Assembly (NCBI RefSeq): GCF_003576645.1
Contig: NC_044917.1
Span: 18,139,151 to 18,203,150 of the forward strand
Origin: Ipomoea triloba
Lineage: Eukaryota > Streptophyta > Magnoliopsida > Solanales > Convolvulaceae
Reading direction: 5' to 3'
Length of the DNA stretch: 64,000 bases
A program made the position numbers and the translations under genes. Shown here in pieces: positions 24,031 to 35,250 of this stretch. Under the pieces are notes generated by a model. It was not told the origin of the DNA. It saw only the letters and a list, made by a program, of their open reading frames with translations, and searched no databases. Each line of letters starts with the position of its first letter. The first letter of the stretch is position 1.

Positions 24031-24326
24031 GTGAAGTATTGTAGAGATTATTAAAAGTACCGGAGGAGGATATGGGAGGAAGCCGAAGTCGATCGATCTG
24101 CGCCGCTGCTGTGTAGTGGATTGCAGAGTTTATCAACAATACTGGAGGAGGAGATGAAAGGAAGCCGAAGTTGATCGATTTGGGAAGAAATTACCTGTAG
24201 CAGGAACATATAAAACAGGGAGGAGCGTCAAATTGTGCGTGGATGATATGTGATTTACCCGTGTAAATGAAAAATCCGACCCGTCTCACGGATTGAGACC
24301 CGTGAGACGGTCTCATACAAGTTTTT

Positions 24327-24929
24327 GCCAACTTACAAATATTTTATTTTCAAGAACTAAACAACCAACCTAAATTTAAAAAGAACAAAACTCCTACCTA
24401 AACTAGAATAGGTTAAAATATTTTCCATTATGTTGTAAACGTTACAAACTCTTACTTTACTTTGCGTTCAATTTCACTTGAACTTATTGTTTTCAAAAAG
24501 TTCTAAAAATCAAAGAATTCTATTTACCCTACTTGTTCCCAAAACTCTCGGGACCAACAAGCTTTGCATTGTTGTTTGAATAAATTTTATTGCTGACCAT
24601 TCTATTCTGCTTGTAAACCTTTGCTGCTTGAAATTAAAAGTCTACTACTACTACAACTCTACAAGTAAATCCTCATTGTTGAGATTTGAGAAGCTTTCTT
24701 GCTTCATAAGCTCTGCTGCTATTTGAGAAGCTCTATTGCTTGTCTAGGTATACTGCAATATATATGACCTCTACTACTAGTTGATGTAAGCATACGTCAT
24801 CCCTTGAGCTCTACAGCATCTATCGCAAGTCCTTTTCTGCTGGCCTGATTGAACCTCCTTTGTAGTATGAGATCTTTTGTTGCTTTGCGTCCTTATTAGT
24901 TTGAGCTTTAGCTATTTTCTTAGATGATT
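24327..24929. other. Intergenic, nothing recognised
   Basis: Non-coding, with many CTGCT and CTACTACTA words. No ORF or element identified. Confidence 0.6.
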
Positions 24930-25140
24930 CATGTGACAAGCTTAGTTTGCAGTGACCAAATGACAAATGTATTTTCTAGTAACGGTAGATGTAAATTAGG
25001 TAGTCTTAATGCATCTCGTGTATTCACAGGAAGTATATATACTATTCATCATTAGGTTGCCCATCACTTTTGACTACGATAAAATTGTCAGGATTTTGGG
25101 AACTGAAAAATTAAACAACAATTTATTAAGAATACTGGTA
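24930..25140. repeat. Dispersed segment, copy 2 of 3
   Basis: Matches 18640-18850 (TAGTAACGGTAGATGTAAAT-like start, then GGTTGCCCATCACTTTTGAC). It ends at ACAACAATTTATTAAGAATA. Confidence 0.75.
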
Positions 25141-25299
25141 TTTTTGTTAAAAATATTTAGATCGGTATACAATTATGTAAATTATAATATTGAATATTAT
25201 ATAATACAATTGAAGAATTGAGTTTTGGTTGGTTATGTTTTCTGATGTTATCATTGCTTGAATTATTTGAGCAAATATTGCCAATAAATAGCCAACATG

Positions 25300-25301
25300 T
25301 G

Positions 25302-25348
<47 letters not shown>
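25300..25348. repeat. (TA)n microsatellite
   Basis: About 24 TA units. The Tyr-Ile repeats in predicted peptides of both strands here come from this run and are not genes. Confidence 0.95.
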
Positions 25349-25349
<1 letters not shown>

Positions 25350-25351
<2 letters not shown>

Positions 25352-26690
25352 TCCGTTATTATATATAACTCATGTTTTATTTGTTGTGTATTTTTCCTAG
25401 CAGTTGGGTTGTATAATGTGTTATGAGCTATAATTCTACGTAAACATGTCAAATTTTTGCTCTTTAGGTCATACTTTATTTATCATAGGGGTTTAATTTT
25501 ATCTGTGTAATTAATTTGGTTAAATTTTTAACGTGTTATAGTTAGAGTTCTTAGGGGAAGATAATGATGTTTGCAAATAATATGGTAATCTGATGAAAAC
25601 TGTATAGTTTGGAATAATTGAATAAGCTGATTTATTTATTAACATTTTTAAAATATATATATATTTAATTTCGATATACAAAACATACATAAAAACATAC
25701 AAAAAAAAAAAAACTTTACAATTGTGCTCTATACAATTACTACTATCATATTTTGTAGTGTCTGTTAACCTTTCCCAAAATACTTGTTGTCCTATTACCT
25801 ATGAATTCATACACAACTGAAATAAAAATTCGTAAAGCACCAATCCTGTAATTGATGAAATTGGTTGAATCGATTACATTTTCTGATGTTTTCCGTTCTT
25901 GAATGAATTAAATAAAGCAAATAATTGTCTGGATAAATTTTTTTATTTATATTTAGATAATAAAATTAAAGATGAAATTATAAAAAAAAATTAATATTGA
26001 AGATGTATATTTATTTGATTCAACCAATTTTATCAACTGAAATAAGTTTTTTGTTACAACCTATAAACTTGCAAAAAAGATTACACCAATTCTGATTGCC
26101 ATCTATACCAACAATCATTGCAGGAACCTAATAATCACCATAGTGCAGAAAATAGTGTATGAACAGTGTAAAAAAAATTAAAAGAAATAATTTGCAGGGT
26201 GCAAGATAAACCAGTGTGTATATAAAAAGAATACAAACATCATTCAACATTATACAAAACTTTTTCAACAAAAATCCGAAAATACTTGACAAAAACAACA
26301 ATAGTCGTCGAAAATAAATTCAAACATCTTTCAACACAACTTAAAAACTGTTCCATTAAAATTCCAAAAGTAGTCCACCAAATAACCCAAAACCTTCTGC
26401 AATTTCAAGGTTTCTCGAACTTCACAATAGATTTGGCATTCTTCCCCACATATGATGGAAATGATTCATCCAAGGTACGCTTAACGTTGTGGTTAGAAGA
26501 TCCAGATTCAATAATATCAATTTCAACATCTTTTTTAGGTTGTTCATTTCACCTCACCACCAAAGAAAATTCCTTTAAAAAAATAATAAGTGTATATAAT
26601 TTTTTTTGTCTAATAAGTGTAAAGAATAAAATATAAAAATAATTTATTAGACCACAATAATATTTGATCAGAGAAATTACCAAAACATCG
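25350..26690. other. AT-rich region without a supported gene
   Basis: A 116-codon plus-strand frame (26286-26636) shows no motif, and it overlaps what may be the decayed 3' part of the minus-strand RPA-like gene. On the minus strand near 26060-26130 a short Cys- and Trp-containing stretch could be a zinc-ribbon relic of RPA, but I cannot support it. Confidence 0.45.
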
Positions 26691-26699
26691 TACAATTGA

Positions 26700-28620
26700 T
26701 TAATGACACCAAGATAAAAGTACACACCTCAAGAACATCATACAATTGACTAATGGTGCAGATATTCAGTGCCCCATTGTTTATCTCATCTGTTATGTGC
26801 TAAGTGAAACCTTTGGTGTAGGATTCACTTCCAACCTTACAATGAAATTTAAGATTTTAGAAATTATTTACAAAACTATAAATACTGTTAAATATTCAAA
26901 TTTAGTAATAGTTAATGTTTGAAATTAAAGAAAATAGGTACAATAATTTGAAATTATGAATTTGTTGACAGCTATTATCCATCACAAACTTAGTAGCACC
27001 AAATGTATTAGTAATTGAAACATCACCTAATCATTAAGATAACAAAGGTTAATGTCATAGGGTGTTGTTTTAAGTGTTAAATAAAAAATCATTTAATATA
27101 TTTAGAAAGCATCACAATTCACAAGTCAAGATAAATTTAGATATTTACCATTATACATCTTTGCACGATACTTTTGTATTATCAAAACAATAGACCCAGG
27201 GTTGGGTGGTTCACAAATTGAATCTTTGCACGATTCTTTTGTATTATCAAAACAATAGGTCCAGGGTCTGGGTGGTTCACAAATGGGAGCAATAAATCAA
27301 CATATTGGTCCCAAAAAGTACAGCTTAAAGATTTATCCTTGTATAGAATACAATAAAATATAGTTGTTTTAAAATTAATAAGATAGAAAATTAATACAAC
27401 TATAATATGAAAAATAGAATTTAAACATGACTTACTCATGATTTTGAATAACAATCTTCATGAACCTTTTCTCTTGGCCATTAACTAATGTAGTGCAGGG
27501 TGATTGCATAAACATAATAAAATCAATCAAATTTATTTTAACAAGTACATAATTGTGAATGAGTAAATGTGACAACATATGCTAAAAGATGAAATGACCA
27601 TATATACTTAAAAAATATTACCAAATAACTCCGAAGAAATGATCTCTTCTATAGTTTAAGTTGGGCAAACTCCTTGAATTTATAGATGTTGTTTGGGAAA
27701 CTATTATTTGCGTGATCAATTACTTTTGTGCCCCGCATGGAACTGAGTATGTATTTGTGTTGGGTGGTTTTGAATGGCATAGAATTGTTGGAGATAATGA
27801 AGTTTTTAATCGCATATAAAGAGCGCTCATTGAACATACACTTGAATTTTTCAACATGCCCTCATTGAGCAAACACTTGAATTTTTCAACATGTTCTTGT
27901 TTGAATGTCGAGTGTATACAGATACCCTGATATATTAATTAATTACAAATTTTCAATAAATAAACAAAAAAAAATTAGACAAAACTTTAAATAATCGTAC
28001 AATTTCTGCTTGTTTTTTTTTTTTTTTTTTTTTAGGTAAGGGTACAATAAAAACAAAATACTATTACAAATTTAAAACTAACAAATCAAATTATCTAACT
28101 ATAAAGGATAATAGTGGAGGAATTTAACATAATTCTAACAACATCCATCATATATAAAAGACAAACTTGTGCATAGGAATGGAATTTAATTGATATTAAA
28201 AAGGTTATTTTGACCAATAGTGAGTGAAGTAATGCATAAAAAACACTATCATCATAATATTTGGATTTAGCGTTTTTTTTAATTATTTTTTATAAAAACG
28301 AACATTAATTGAGAAAGTGGTCACTAAAATCTTACCGAATATGTTGTGCATAAGAATTAATATATCTTAGAGTAAAATACAATATATGGGAAAAAATTAA
28401 ATGAAACATTTAACAGTAAATAACAATAAATAATACCTCTACATCTTCAATAACAGATTCTAAGGATGTTGTGGTTTAAGCTCCTCAATTGTTCTTGACC
28501 TCGTACAGTCGAATCAACTGTACCCTTATTGCCCACGCAATATCGTTGGCGTTTATGGCATTGAGCGAAACAAAAGTTGGGGTCATTATGTGCAGATTTT
28601 TATTATGGCTAAAACAATAA
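26700..28620 (-). pseudogene. RPA70-like (replication protein A large subunit-like) gene, decayed
   Basis: Exon-like blocks on the minus strand read in the right order for a plant RPA1-like protein, which binds single-stranded DNA. First is about 28610-28510, with NANDIAWAIRVQLIRLYEV. Next is 27840-27640, with FKCMFNERSLYAIKNFIIS and the FPNNIYKFKEFAQL phrase (DUF223/OB-fold). Next is 27490-27435, ending VIQNHE before GTAAG. Then 27360-27180 has CTFWDQYVDLLLPFVNHPD and GPIVLIIQ (DBD-B-like). Then 27000-26930 has VSITNTFGATKFVMD, and 26825-26715 has ITDEINNGALNICTISQLYD. Stops interrupt several blocks, and a 65-bp tandem duplication (27176-27305) repeats VNHP...G. Such genes are frequent passengers of Helitrons; no ends were found here. 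Confidence 0.6.
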
Positions 28621-28679
28621 GAGATAAATGGTGGTGGTACGGTCAATACATATGATACTGGGTAATGGCCGTGATCCCC

Positions 28680-28804
28680 TAGCATATTGTTAACATTAGT
28701 GTATACTAAAATTATTATGACTAATTTGTCATTATTTTCTTTAGCATATATATCAATTGCTTGACCGTGGTCCCTAGCATATTCTTACCATTAGTGTATA
28801 CTAA

Positions 28805-28851
<47 letters not shown>

Positions 28852-28930
28852 ATAAATATATATCATATTAGTATTTATGAGTATAATTAATTAATTATAA
28901 GATTATTAGTTATTACATGAATTTCAATAT
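28680..28930. repeat. Short direct duplication and (ATT)n microsatellite
   Basis: CCCTAGCATATTNTTANCAT followed by TAGTGTATACTAAA occurs at 28676-28710 and 28771-28805, about 95 bases apart. (ATT)n follows at 28807-28842. Confidence 0.8.
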
Positions 28931-29135
28931 TTTACTATTCATCATTAGGTTGCCCATCACTTTTGACTATGATAAAATTGTCAGGATTTTGGGAACTGAA
29001 AAAAATTAAACAACAATTTATTAAGAATATATATATGAGGGATTTAACGAAAAATTTAAAGACAAAACAACGCAACATTTAATTAGGATTGAAATTTAAG
29101 TGACAATTAAGACAAAACTCAATAAGAAACTTGTT
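28930..29135. repeat. Dispersed segment, copy 3 of 3
   Basis: Matches 18760-18985 including the end part GATTTAACGAAAAA and GTGACAATTAAGACAAA, which copy 2 lacks. Confidence 0.75.
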
Positions 29136-30490
29136 GAGATTAACGAGACGAAGAAATAACAGAAAAGTAAAGAAGGCAAAATTTGATTTTGTGTGACAAG
29201 ATTTCGCCAAATGCGTAACTTGCTTGAGATTTGATCTTAGCCTCTCAACAATAGCAACCCTGACGGTAACTATGTTACCGGATAATATTTAGAAAATAAT
29301 CAGAGTTATATTGCTTAGGGTGTTGAGTACAAGAATTAGAGCATGTCCTTGCCTAATGAAGGTTTCCTACTTATACTAATGCATGCAACGTCTCTCTGAT
29401 CAAGTAACGATTTCCACAGTAATGAAGAGTCGAGCCTACATTGCTTCCTGTTGAATAGGTTGATGGACTAAATGTTTTCATTATGTGGCCCTTGGTTTCT
29501 TTGGGTAGTTTCGGGTCAGGCATCTGTCCAATTATATATCCTGTCAATGTTGTTACTAAACATTCATAGGTTGATTGTTTAGATGGGGTAAGTGAATTTA
29601 AATAGAACTATGTATAGTTAAATTATAATTTATGAATTAATATATTTAATAATTTGATTAATTCAATTTTTTTGTACGCATTTGAAAAAGTATCGTACTT
29701 TATGAACGAAATAGATGAGATTCGAGAGTTATAAGAGAAATATTTTTTAGAATAGTGCGTGTAACTTTATTTAGATTATATATTAATTTGATTAATTAAA
29801 TGTGTGTTGATTGTTATTATTGTGTTGATAGTAAGTATATTGTGATGATATATTGTGTTAATTGTTAATTGTAAAGTATAATTTACAAACTATATTATGA
29901 TGATATATTTTGTTGATAGTTATTATTGTGATCGAGTAGCTAGTTTGATGTGTTGGTTTATAAATTATTATGAATAGATACTTTGTTGGGTTAGTTTTGT
30001 AAATTGTTGGGTTGGTTTCTTGGATTTAGAAATTTATGTACAGAAATTTTGAATAAAAAGATTAGTGTTAAAATGAAATAATATATTAAAAAAAAAAAAA
30101 AACTATCCGCGACACTTTCTTTGCTGCGGATTATATTTAAGAAAAAAAAAACAAATTAAATAAGTATTTTGTGACACTTTCTGGCTTTCCGCGATACCCT
30201 TACAAGTGTCGTGGAAAGCCTTTGAGTTTTTCGCGTCACCCACATGAAATTCTATACAAGTGTTACTATTCCAAATGGATGGTCATAAGTTCATACCGGT
30301 GGTGGGACCGAATTTAGATTCTTTGAGCTGAAAATATTTGAGAAAGTATAGAATAGACATTACTTGAGTATTTAAAAAAAAATGTTCTCATATGAATAGC
30401 AATTGAGTTCCACATGAGCAGTTAAGTTATGAAAATATAATGACAATAACGTTGGTGTTTTGGAATTGAAGAATCAAAATATAATTATGT
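29136..30490. other. Intergenic, no gene recognised
   Basis: 29136-29600 has no open frame of interest. 30090-30260 has two reversed words (CGCGACACTTTCTT and CTTTCCGCGATACC/GTGTCGTGGAAAGCC) that could fold, perhaps a subterminal region of a small transposon. Confidence 0.45.
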
Positions 30491-30492
30491 TA

Positions 30493-30780
30493 AAGGAAAT
30501 GGTCAAATAGACCTTCGAACTTTACACTCCCCGGCAAGAAGGCGACCCTTCGCATTCTGTTCCATTTCTCCGTGACCAGCGACCGTTCTGTTTTGCCTGA
30601 AATTTCTGCCGGATAGTGGCCGGATTTTTAATGACCTGTAATAGTAGGTCAATTACTTGTTGTTGGGTTTCATTGCTTCAAAATGAATTGTTCACGGATG
30701 TAATTGCACTTTTAAAAAGTTGAAGGGGTTAATTGATTTTTTAGTTAAAGCTCGAGGGTCTATTTGGCCCTTTTCGCTTA
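30493..30780. mobile_element. MITE with about 28-bp terminal inverted repeats
   Basis: The left end AAGGAAATGGTCAAATAGAC is mirrored by the right end GTCTATTTGGCCCTTTTCGC. The element is about 290 bases, without coding capacity, and lies next to the 3' flank shared by the LTP copies. The target-site duplication is not clear, so the superfamily is left open. Confidence 0.6.
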
Positions 30781-30931
30781 TAAGGGTTAATATAATCAAT
30801 CTCTTTCGTATAAAAAATGACATGTATAATAACCAGTACAGATATAATAACCAAGCAGGCCAGACTATGATTTTAATATTCAAGACATAGTAAACTAACA
30901 CACACAGAGAAAGATGAGAAAAAGGCCGGTA

Positions 30932-30937
30932 TTTATT
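30932..30937 (-). promoter_or_regulatory. Probable poly(A) signal AATAAA of LTP copy 2
   Basis: On the minus strand AAGAATAAAT, about 90 bases past the stop, aligned with the same site of copy 1. Confidence 0.5.
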
Positions 30938-31026
30938 CTTTTTAATAATTTAGCGTACACAAAGTAAATACAATATTGTGGGATAGATGAAGGAAGCGAT
31001 GGGCATGGAAGTGGAGGTTAATTTCC

Positions 31027-31305
31027 TCAGCACTTGGGAATTGAAACCTTGCAGGTTTTAGCGGCTTTCTTTGCAGCTGGGGAGTTGACATAATTTTTGA
31101 GTGTGGGATTCTTGAGATATTGGCAGAAGCAAGGCTTCTGTTGAATAAGGCTGTGGCAGCAGAGTTGAGATGGTTTAGTGTTGGATGTTATGGCGCTTAG
31201 GCAAGGACTCAGCTGCTGCACATCGCATGCAGCCCACGATAACTGTGTTTCTGTGGAGAGCACCAACACCATTACTGCTAGTATCATCAGGTTGAAGGCT
31301 TTCAT
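31027..31305 (-). CDS. Type 2 non-specific lipid-transfer protein, copy 2
   Basis: A single-exon, 92-residue secreted precursor. The signal peptide is about residues 1-25 (MKAFNLMIL start, shared with copy 1). The mature part has C-X7-C-X13-CC-X8-CFC-X23-C-X6-C, exactly the nsLTP2 consensus spacing, and ends PKC. Likely role: lipid binding in the apoplast. It is the most canonical of the three copies. The promoter (TATA at 31411-31420) and the 3' flank with AATAAA match copy 1. No defect seen. Confidence 0.94.
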   Translation of the reverse strand: MKAFNLMILAVMVLVLSTETQLSWAACDVQQLSPCLSAITSNTKPSQLCCHSLIQQKPCFCQYLKNPTLKNYVNSPAAKKAAKTCKVSIPKC

Positions 31306-31410
31306 TTTTTATATATAGCAATTGCTCACTGCTAGCTAGGTATAAGGTATATATATTTGAAACTGAATTGGGGATGTGATGAGGGTATCTTTGGCTTACT
31401 GCTTCGGCCA

Positions 31411-31420
31411 ATTTATAGAG
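31411..31420 (-). promoter_or_regulatory. TATA box of LTP copy 2
   Basis: CTCTATAAAT on the minus strand, 106 bases before the ATG, in the same context as in copy 1. Confidence 0.72.
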
Positions 31421-31733
31421 AGAATTTTGGTAATAATTGTAAAACTATCAAGGTTAAAACTACCAACTACTGCATATTTAATTTATTTTTCTATAACTTA
31501 TGTTTATACGCTACGCACCGTCGTCACCTACTGGCTAATTAAGAAGGTTTAATTATATTATATTGGTTTCAGGTTTCACTGTTATAGCTGTGAAAAGGTC
31601 AAGCTAAGTAGGATCGTATGCTGTTGTACAGAGTGAGGTTGACATGCATGAAACAACAAGGCTTAGCTGTTGCTCTTTTGTTTTTTTTTTTTATAAGTTT
31701 ATTAGTTTTATGCAAATTTAAGTAATAGATGGG

Positions 31734-31908
31734 CTGCCAAAAACATTGTAGTCTAGTGACACCCGGTTTACACTGTCACATGAAAGGGAATGGGTTCTCG
31801 CCTTAGTGGAGACGACTGTTGACTCTTTGTACTTCAGTAGGTTGAGAAAGTAGCTATGAACAAATACTACATTGTAACAGAGTCAGTAGTACTAAAAAAA
31901 AAAAAAAA
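31734..31908 (+). mobile_element. SINE with 13-bp target-site duplication
   Basis: A 175-base element ends in a poly(A) run. It is flanked by AGTAATAGATGGG (31721-31733) and AGTAATGGATGGG (31909-31921), one mismatch apart. Near the 5' end, TAGTCTAGTGACACCCGG and GGGTTCTCGCC are in the positions of the A and B boxes of a tRNA-derived promoter. A 5'-truncated relative lies at 43629-43714. Confidence 0.75.
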
Positions 31909-32119
31909 AGTAATGGATGGGATATTTCAAAAAAAAAAAAAAAGGTAAAAAAATGGATGGGCAATTCTGATGTCTAACGCTAACTGCACCGTTGCAATTC
32001 CTTGCAATTGTAATGTCTCGTGGTATGTCATGCCTAAGTTTTTTATTGACTAGCTCAGCAATTTTGACATACAATTACAAATGCTGCTTCAGTAAAGCTA
32101 TCTTTTTACTTTTCAAGTT

Positions 32120-32370
32120 TTTTATATTATTATAATATTAAAAAGAGAGAATTTCATTTTTGTCTTAAATTTATAGGTGATGTTTCACTTTTAGTAGTCT
32201 TTCTTTAGAACATCTTCCGTTAGTCATAGTATTATTGTGATATAACTATTTTTTGTCCTCCATCAACAAACTCTTTAAACACCAATAAATATGAGAGCAT
32301 TTCAATATATTCAGTTTTAAGTGCTAATTTCTTTTTATCCTAAATTTATATGTATCATTCCACTGATGGA
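32120..32370. repeat. MITE-related repeat, relative of the element at 59.97 kb
   Basis: Shares TTTTTGTC, then AAATTTATAGGT and TTTTTTGTCCTCC with 59985-60200. Ends not defined; no coding sequence. Confidence 0.45.
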
Positions 32371-32887
32371 GAGGCTCAGGTTGTGGAGGCTTTGATGCGG
32401 AGACGGGAATTGCATTAGTGACTCTAGTGACGAATTAGATATTTTTTCAAAAAATAAAATAAAATATATCAGATTAACTCACTTTGTATAAAAAAATTAA
32501 AATGCCCTCGATTAAATAGACTAAGAGTTAAAATAAATATTTGGAAAGACGAAGACAACTTTTGGGGAAAAAAAAAAAACACAAAGCTTCCAGTTGTCTT
32601 CCTTGCTAATCGACTGAACGAGGAGAACGACATGCCGGTTAATTTAGAAAAATAAAACACACACACACATTGGGCCCTCATGAGTGAAATTAGGTAGCCA
32701 TGGCTTCCTCTGTACCAAAATTGAGATGAAGTGTTATGTGTCATGGTGTCCTTTGTCCCAAATCTGGGATGAAGGACACCACTTTTTTTTCTTCTTTTTT
32801 CTTTTCTGAAGAATAAAGTCAGATATGAACAATTAAAAAAGAAAACACCAGCAGGCCAGGCATAGTCATGAATTCCTTTATCGATGA
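32371..32887. other. Intergenic, no gene supported
   Basis: A 147-codon minus-strand frame (32469-32912) consists of poly-Phe and low-complexity stretches and runs over the Helitron end, so it is not annotated. A direct repeat (AAATTGAGATGAAG / AAATCTGGGATGAAGG with GTGTCNT) occurs near 32715-32780. Confidence 0.5.
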
Positions 32888-33292
32888 CTAGCATGTAATT
32901 CGTGCGATGCACGGACTACCTATTTAAAATATTTAGATTATTTTAATATATAAAAAGGAGATATAGATTTCGTTAATAATTATGTATATATATTTGATAT
33001 GAAAAAAGTTATGAATATAAATATTTGCAATTAAAATAAGAATTTGATATTTAAGGCGAGTAATTAGTTAAAATAATAAACTTTACTAAAAGTTTAATAC
33101 AAAGTATTTAAAATTATAAATTATTAAAAATTTAGTGGCAAACTACATTAGCAGTTGAAGTACAATCTCTTTCAGAGTTGATTACCACAAATCAAAATTT
33201 TGAGTCCTTTAGGATTGTTAACTCTAGATGCAGCAACATAAAATTGATCGACCATGGATAAAAACTGGTTTCCTAAATAACAATTTAGCATG
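32888..33292 (-). mobile_element. Helitron 3' end with helicase C-terminal remnant
   Basis: The minus strand ends CTAG (32891-32888) followed by host T, with the hairpin CCGTGCATCGCACG about 12 bases before. On the same strand, 33256-33177 reads QFYVAASRVNNPKGLKILI, the last conserved segment of the Pif1-like Helitron helicase (family pattern YVALSRVTS), with a frameshift just before it. So this is the tail of a once autonomous Helitron, cut by the copia LTR at 33293. Confidence 0.7.
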
Positions 33293-34184
33293 TGTTAGAC
33301 ATTTATGTTGTAATGAAAATTAAGTTTAAGATGAACTACCATGCAAATGTTAAATAATATTTGGATTTGTGGGGTAATAAATATTATTTTGTTTGGTAGA
33401 AATGGTTTTGGGATGCACGAGAGGTTGCGAGACATGCCTCGAGAGGTCAGAGAGGTCGCTCTCATGAGACATGCATCGAGAGGTCGCGAGAGGTCGCTTC
33501 GCGGAAAATCCATGTCTCGACAAGGACATTGGTGTTTCGCATGGAATGATATTTGCGTGATTACCTTTAGCAATGTCTCACAGGTCCAGGTTGTTTTTCG
33601 CACAACCCTTTATCTCTCGCAAGGCTTGGACCTTTCAAATTAACTTTTACGTAAGAAGCCTTTTACCTCTCGCATGAGGCAGTATGGTTGTTACTATGCA
33701 TGTGGTTACACTTTTATTATTTTCTATTGGCATGTTCACATGCATTTGAAATATTAAGGTGTTAATATAATTGCTTGAACTATATTATATGCATACTAAC
33801 ATAATATTACGTAAACTAATCCAAAATCATATATATTTCATATATATCTTTGGAAGTTGGTTGTAAAAACTGCTATAAACTTCCAATAACTGCTCCTAAC
33901 AGTTAGAATTTATCTCTATAAATTTTAGGAGTGTCATCTTATCAAACACGCAATTTATTTGCATGAAATCCTCATATTTCACAGTACATAAACACTCCAA
34001 GAAGTTCTTATCAAAGCAACCTAAGAACTTTGTTTCATCGATCTTCTTGTATCCCATAAGATTTAATCTTGATACCTCATTGCTTTTGTAGATGAAAGAT
34101 TAAAAGCTTATAGGAAAGTGATATCACGCTTGAAGATCTCATTTCCTCTCCTCTTTTCTCCTCTTACCAGCAATTATTCTAACA
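33293..34184 (+). repeat. 5' LTR of the copia element
   Basis: Starts TGTTAGA and ends TCTAACA, a perfect 7-base inverted terminus. 892 bases. Its first 95 bases match the start of the 3' LTR (56803) with about five substitutions and one short indel. A standard initiator-tRNA-Met primer site is not evident just after it. A local cluster of GAGAGGTCGC words occurs at 33420-33500. Confidence 0.85.
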
Positions 34185-34257
34185 ATCTATAAGCTTTTAA
34201 TACTGTTTCTGAGGAAGAATGAACTCTGGGTTCTTCAACTTTAATTTGCAACCAACA

Positions 34258-35250
34258 TCCCAAAGTTGAAACACTTTGAAGGCGTGGGCTTTCGTAGATG
34301 GCAAAAGAAGATGAAGTTCTTCCTTGCGGCCCTAAATGTGGCATATGTGCTGAGCACCCCGAAGCCGGTAGAGCAAGAGAATGAGACACTCAAAGCTACC
34401 TGTCGCCGGCTCAAATGGGAAAATGATGACCTCACATGCCGTGGCCATATTCTGAATGGTATGTCTAACACTCTCTTTGATATTTATCAGTATGAGAAGT
34501 CCTCTAAGGACCTGTGGGAAAAGCTTGAGGCAAAATATATATATGAGAATGCTTCTAGCAAGAAATTCCTAGTAAGTGAATTCAATGAATTCAAAATGGC
34601 GCATAGTCGACCTGTCATGGAACAATTCCACGAAATCATCAAATTTCTTGGGTTGATAACGCAACATGGCATGAATATGGATGACTCCATTGCCATTGCC
34701 GGTATCATAGACAAGCTGCCACCTTCTTGGAAAAAGGCACCTTGATGTAAAAGAAGGAAGAACTTACCATGGAACAACTGAGCTCCCACCTTTATGTTAA
34801 GGAAGGGATCAGACTGAAGGAAAGTAAGAATAAAGGCATTGCAAAGGCCACTGGGGTGTCGGGTTTTGCCATCAACTTTGTTGGTGAAGGCAAATCAAGT
34901 GGGAACCGAAAATGGAAAGGGAAACCAGGAAAGGCCACCAAATCTTATAAGTTTAAGAAGAATGGAAAAGGAAAAGGGAAAGGAAAGGCATCTGTTACAT
35001 GCTGGGTGTGCAATGGTCCACATTTTAAAAAGGATTGTGAAGTTTGGAAGAAAAGAAATGCACAAATGGAAAGTAAATCTTCTGGTGATCATGGCCAAGG
35101 AAGTGGCGAATGGAAACAAGGTAAAATTATTAATCTTGTTTCTGATAGTATTGAAAATTTCGCTGCTATGACATCTGAAATTTGTGTCATGCAGACTGAT
35201 GACTTATGGTGGGTTGACACTGGGCAACTAGACATGTCTGCAAAGATATA
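34258..35250 (+). pseudogene. Copia gag (UBN2-like) with zinc knuckle, frameshifted
   Basis: 34266-34745 reads as plant copia gag (KHFEGVGFRRWQKKMKFFL start, LWEKLEAKY in the middle). A stop and shift at 34743-34768 break it. 34769-35251 gives the Lys/Gly-rich C part and the zinc knuckle CWVCNGPHFKKDC. The usual knuckle is C-X2-C-X4-H-X4-C, but here it is C-X2-C-X3-H-X4-C, one residue short. The frame ends at the start of protease (WWVDTG) with a 1-base loss near 35222. Confidence 0.85.

Larger units (their letters stand above)
21865..24326. mobile_element. TIR element with internal 90-bp array and captured gene fragment
   Basis: One end at 22028-22086 reads GACCTGACCCGTCTCACAAA and then GTGAGACGGTCTCACACAAG. 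The other region with the same signature, at 24277-24322, reads GACCCGTCTCACGGATTGAG and GTGAGACGGTCTCATACAAG. Between them lie a tandem array (about 22330-23700), a P450-like fragment (23837-24030) and a direct duplication of about 110 bases (24018-24110, 24100-24185). Both ends are in the same orientation, so the true boundaries may be of two elements. Confidence 0.45.

Noticed and set aside
25147..25452. Overlapping open frames with Tyr-Ile repeats on both strands
   Set aside because: They translate a (TA)n microsatellite.
26286..26636. 116-codon plus-strand frame
   Set aside because: AT-biased, Lys/Asn/Ser-rich with no motif, and antisense to the direction of the nearby RPA-like relic.
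31750..31803. Possible tRNA gene (A and B box words)
   Set aside because: No cloverleaf can be drawn by eye, and the element has a poly(A) tail and target duplication, so it is a SINE with tRNA-like promoter boxes.
32469..32912. 147-codon minus frame
   Set aside because: Low-complexity, poly-Phe, and starts within a Helitron end; no family resemblance.
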